Assembly: GCA_019677205.1 (NCBI GenBank) | Contig: JAAMXY010003351.1 | Coordinates: forward strand, 1-16,004 | DNA length: 16,004 nt | Origin: Pinguiococcus pyrenoidosus | Taxonomy: Eukaryota; Sar; Pinguiophyceae; Pinguiochrysidales; Pinguiochrysidaceae | Direction of reading: 5' to 3' | Part shown: one piece after another, positions 15,101 through 16,004 of the stretch | How positions within the stretch are numbered: the stretch's first letter is position 1 | How the letters are laid out: every line of letters begins with the position of its first letter | Position numbers and translations under genes: made by a program | The notes under the pieces: model-generated | What the model was told of the DNA's origin: nothing | Database searches by the model: none | What the model saw: the letters and a program-made list of their open reading frames with translations, nothing else

Positions 15101-15818
15101 CCGCTTCTGCTCGCGCGCAGCCGCGCCCAAAGCGGATAGCTGATCCCGCAACGTCTGCAGCTCTCCAGCGTTCTCCAGGTCAGCCTTTAGCAGCTCCTCC
15201 ACCGTGGATTCGATCCGTTCGAAGATCTCCGGGTCGGACACGCTGGTCACATCGTCCACCGCAAACTCCGCCCCGGGGCCGACGTGCTGGAGGACCACCT
15301 TGACCAGGTTGTGGATACCCAGGCTGGGCCGGTCCGCATCGCTGGACGGACGAAGAGAGACACGGACCCCATTAGCCACTTTGGAAGATGCCGCAGAGGT
15401 GCCAAAGGCGCCAGCGCCTTCCGATACGCGATTCTTGGCTTCTCTTCCATGTCATCTCGGGAGGCTGCGAACGTCACTCTCACGTGGGAGCAAACGCGGA
15501 ACTTCCGCATACAAACGCCACTAGCAGAAAACGCATGTGGAGCCCATCTGTGAACCCTCAAACTCTGCGAAAACGCCAAGCAGCTTTTTCCTCAACGGCC
15601 GGCGCATCTTCAGAGCGCCTCTCAAGGCTGCCCTAAGGGCGTTCTGAAGACGCCGTCGTCCACTTGCGATGGGACGGTCTCTCGGCACTTCCGCACAAAC
15701 GAAACAAACGACGAAAAAGCGCATTTCAAGCGGAGAAAACCGACGCAGCGTACCTCTCCACCGCCGACGACGATACGATCCGGCCCATGAGGTCGGTAAA
15801 CGATGCAGCGTCCTCCAT
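12146..15818 (-). CDS. EXOSC10: Exosome 3'-5' exoribonuclease Rrp6/EXOSC10
   Basis: Proposed exons on the minus strand are 15754-15818, 14492-15443, 12393-14418 and 12146-12264, giving 1053 residues. Rrp6 is the distributive 3'-5' exonuclease of the nuclear exosome that trims rRNA and snoRNA and degrades faulty transcripts. A PMC2NT region covers about residues 1-110; then come the linker (IAKPQLTFPP, FAHPYEREI), the DEDDy exonuclease with all five catalytic residues (VDLEHHS: D257, E259; HGADHDVIWLQRD: D316; YALSDTFYLLD: Y381, D385), and an HRDC domain at about 458-535 (LAALWDWRDAVARYEDESV). A basic segment RNRKRNKDKKKLKY fits a nuclear localisation signal, followed by a Gly/Met-rich stretch. 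Intron 14419-14491 restores DTAIAAKELAYKSHSLAHLL. Exon 1 starts MEDAASFTDLMGRIVSS and needs a 310-nt intron whose acceptor (AAG) is uncertain; the next exon has no ATG in frame, only GTG at 15379. The last splice (128-nt intron with a pyrimidine-rich acceptor) gives an Arg/Gly-rich end, FNRGGQRN to SMTYRSYQH; unspliced, the frame ends at 12169. Confidence 0.88.
12294..12331. repeat. 19-base perfect tandem duplication inside an Rrp6 intron
   Basis: CAGCGGCCTTCCCAAAACC is present twice in direct succession at 12294-12312 and 12313-12331, inside the proposed last intron (12265-12392). Beside it lies a (TTCC)n pyrimidine tract (minus strand) forming the acceptor. A duplication inside coding sequence by a non-multiple of three would shift frame, so its presence supports the intron call. 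Confidence 0.9.
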
Positions 15819-16004
15819 GGCGGTGAGCGTCGGCGCAAATTCTAGACTTTAAATTTCAAACTAGCGCGCAAGAGGCAGTTTCAGTATCTCCGCGCCCCTC
15901 AACGCCACGCCGGGTTGCATCGCCGCCTGCAGCCTCTTCCTTGCGAGTGGATTCTGGAAAACGCGCTTCGAACGGAGCGCGCGGGCGGCGTGGCGCGGAT
16001 CCCA
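15819..16004 (-). promoter_or_regulatory. Upstream region of Rrp6
   Basis: 186 bases to the window edge with no gene seen. A short AT-rich stretch (ACTTTAAATTTCAAACTAG at about 15845-15863) lies about 30-45 bases upstream of the proposed start codon and may serve as the core promoter. The start context CACCGCCATGG is a strong Kozak-like match. Confidence 0.4.

Noticed and set aside
15379-15379. GTG at 15379 as the start of Rrp6
   Set aside because: The codon is GTG and the gene is eukaryotic nuclear; frame continues upstream to about 15446, and a good ATG exon lies at 15754-15818.
15962-15981. GC-rich inverted repeat CGCGCT...AGCGCG near the right edge
   Set aside because: Six-base arms in a CpG-rich stretch are expected by chance.
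1-16004. tRNA, rRNA, CRISPR arrays, insertion sequences, viral or defence systems
   Set aside because: No cloverleaf boxes, spaced identical repeats, transposase motifs or terminal inverted repeats were seen on either strand.

Overview
The window is nuclear DNA of a GC-rich microbial eukaryote, most likely an alga. Seven protein genes can be read, six of them broken by GT-AG introns, and the intact proteins are typically eukaryotic (an EXOSC10/Rrp6 exonuclease with PMC2NT and HRDC regions, a SMARCAL1-type annealing helicase, a VTC1-type DUF202 protein). Donor sites often read GTGCG or GTACG, as is common in GC-rich algal genomes. I cannot name the lineage. A signal peptide followed by a transit-like stretch on the ZIP protein hints at a secondary plastid, but this is weak. 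There are no operons, rRNAs, tRNAs, CRISPR arrays, insertion sequences or viral genes that I can see.

Layout, left to right. Minus strand 176-1442: a PHD/EGLN-like 2-oxoglutarate Fe(II) dioxygenase in four exons. It is divergent from a plus-strand ZIP metal transporter (1873-3377, five exons). The ZIP gene converges on VTC1 (minus, 3537-4180, two exons). VTC1 is divergent, across a palindrome-rich and CCAAT-box-rich 581-base spacer, from a SMARCAL1/HARP-type SNF2 helicase (plus, 4762-8615, five exons). Next comes an unrecognised acidic-tailed protein (minus, 8736-9898, two exons), divergent from a guanylate kinase with an N-terminal presequence (plus, 10643-11437, no intron seen). After a 708-base convergent spacer lies Rrp6/EXOSC10 (minus, 12146-15818, four exons). 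The last 186 bases are its presumed promoter.

The genes alternate strand throughout, so three divergent promoter regions (1443-1872, 4181-4761, 9899-10642) hold most of the candidate regulatory sequence. Each contains a perfect or near-perfect palindrome of 13-16 bases. The first and third share the 8-mer TCAGCTGA (one and three copies). The second and third carry E2F-like sites, and the second has two NF-Y-type CCAAT boxes. Functionally the neighbours are mixed: oxygen sensing, metal transport and polyphosphate, DNA repair, nucleotide metabolism, and RNA decay. I see no dedicated novel system. The points most worth following are the reconstructed exons (including a possible 33-nt intron), the SUMO-interaction-like tail of the helicase, the RGG-type tail of Rrp6 reached only by splicing, and the shared promoter motifs. 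All exon structures are read by eye from frame, splice signal and family resemblance; no transcript evidence was available.
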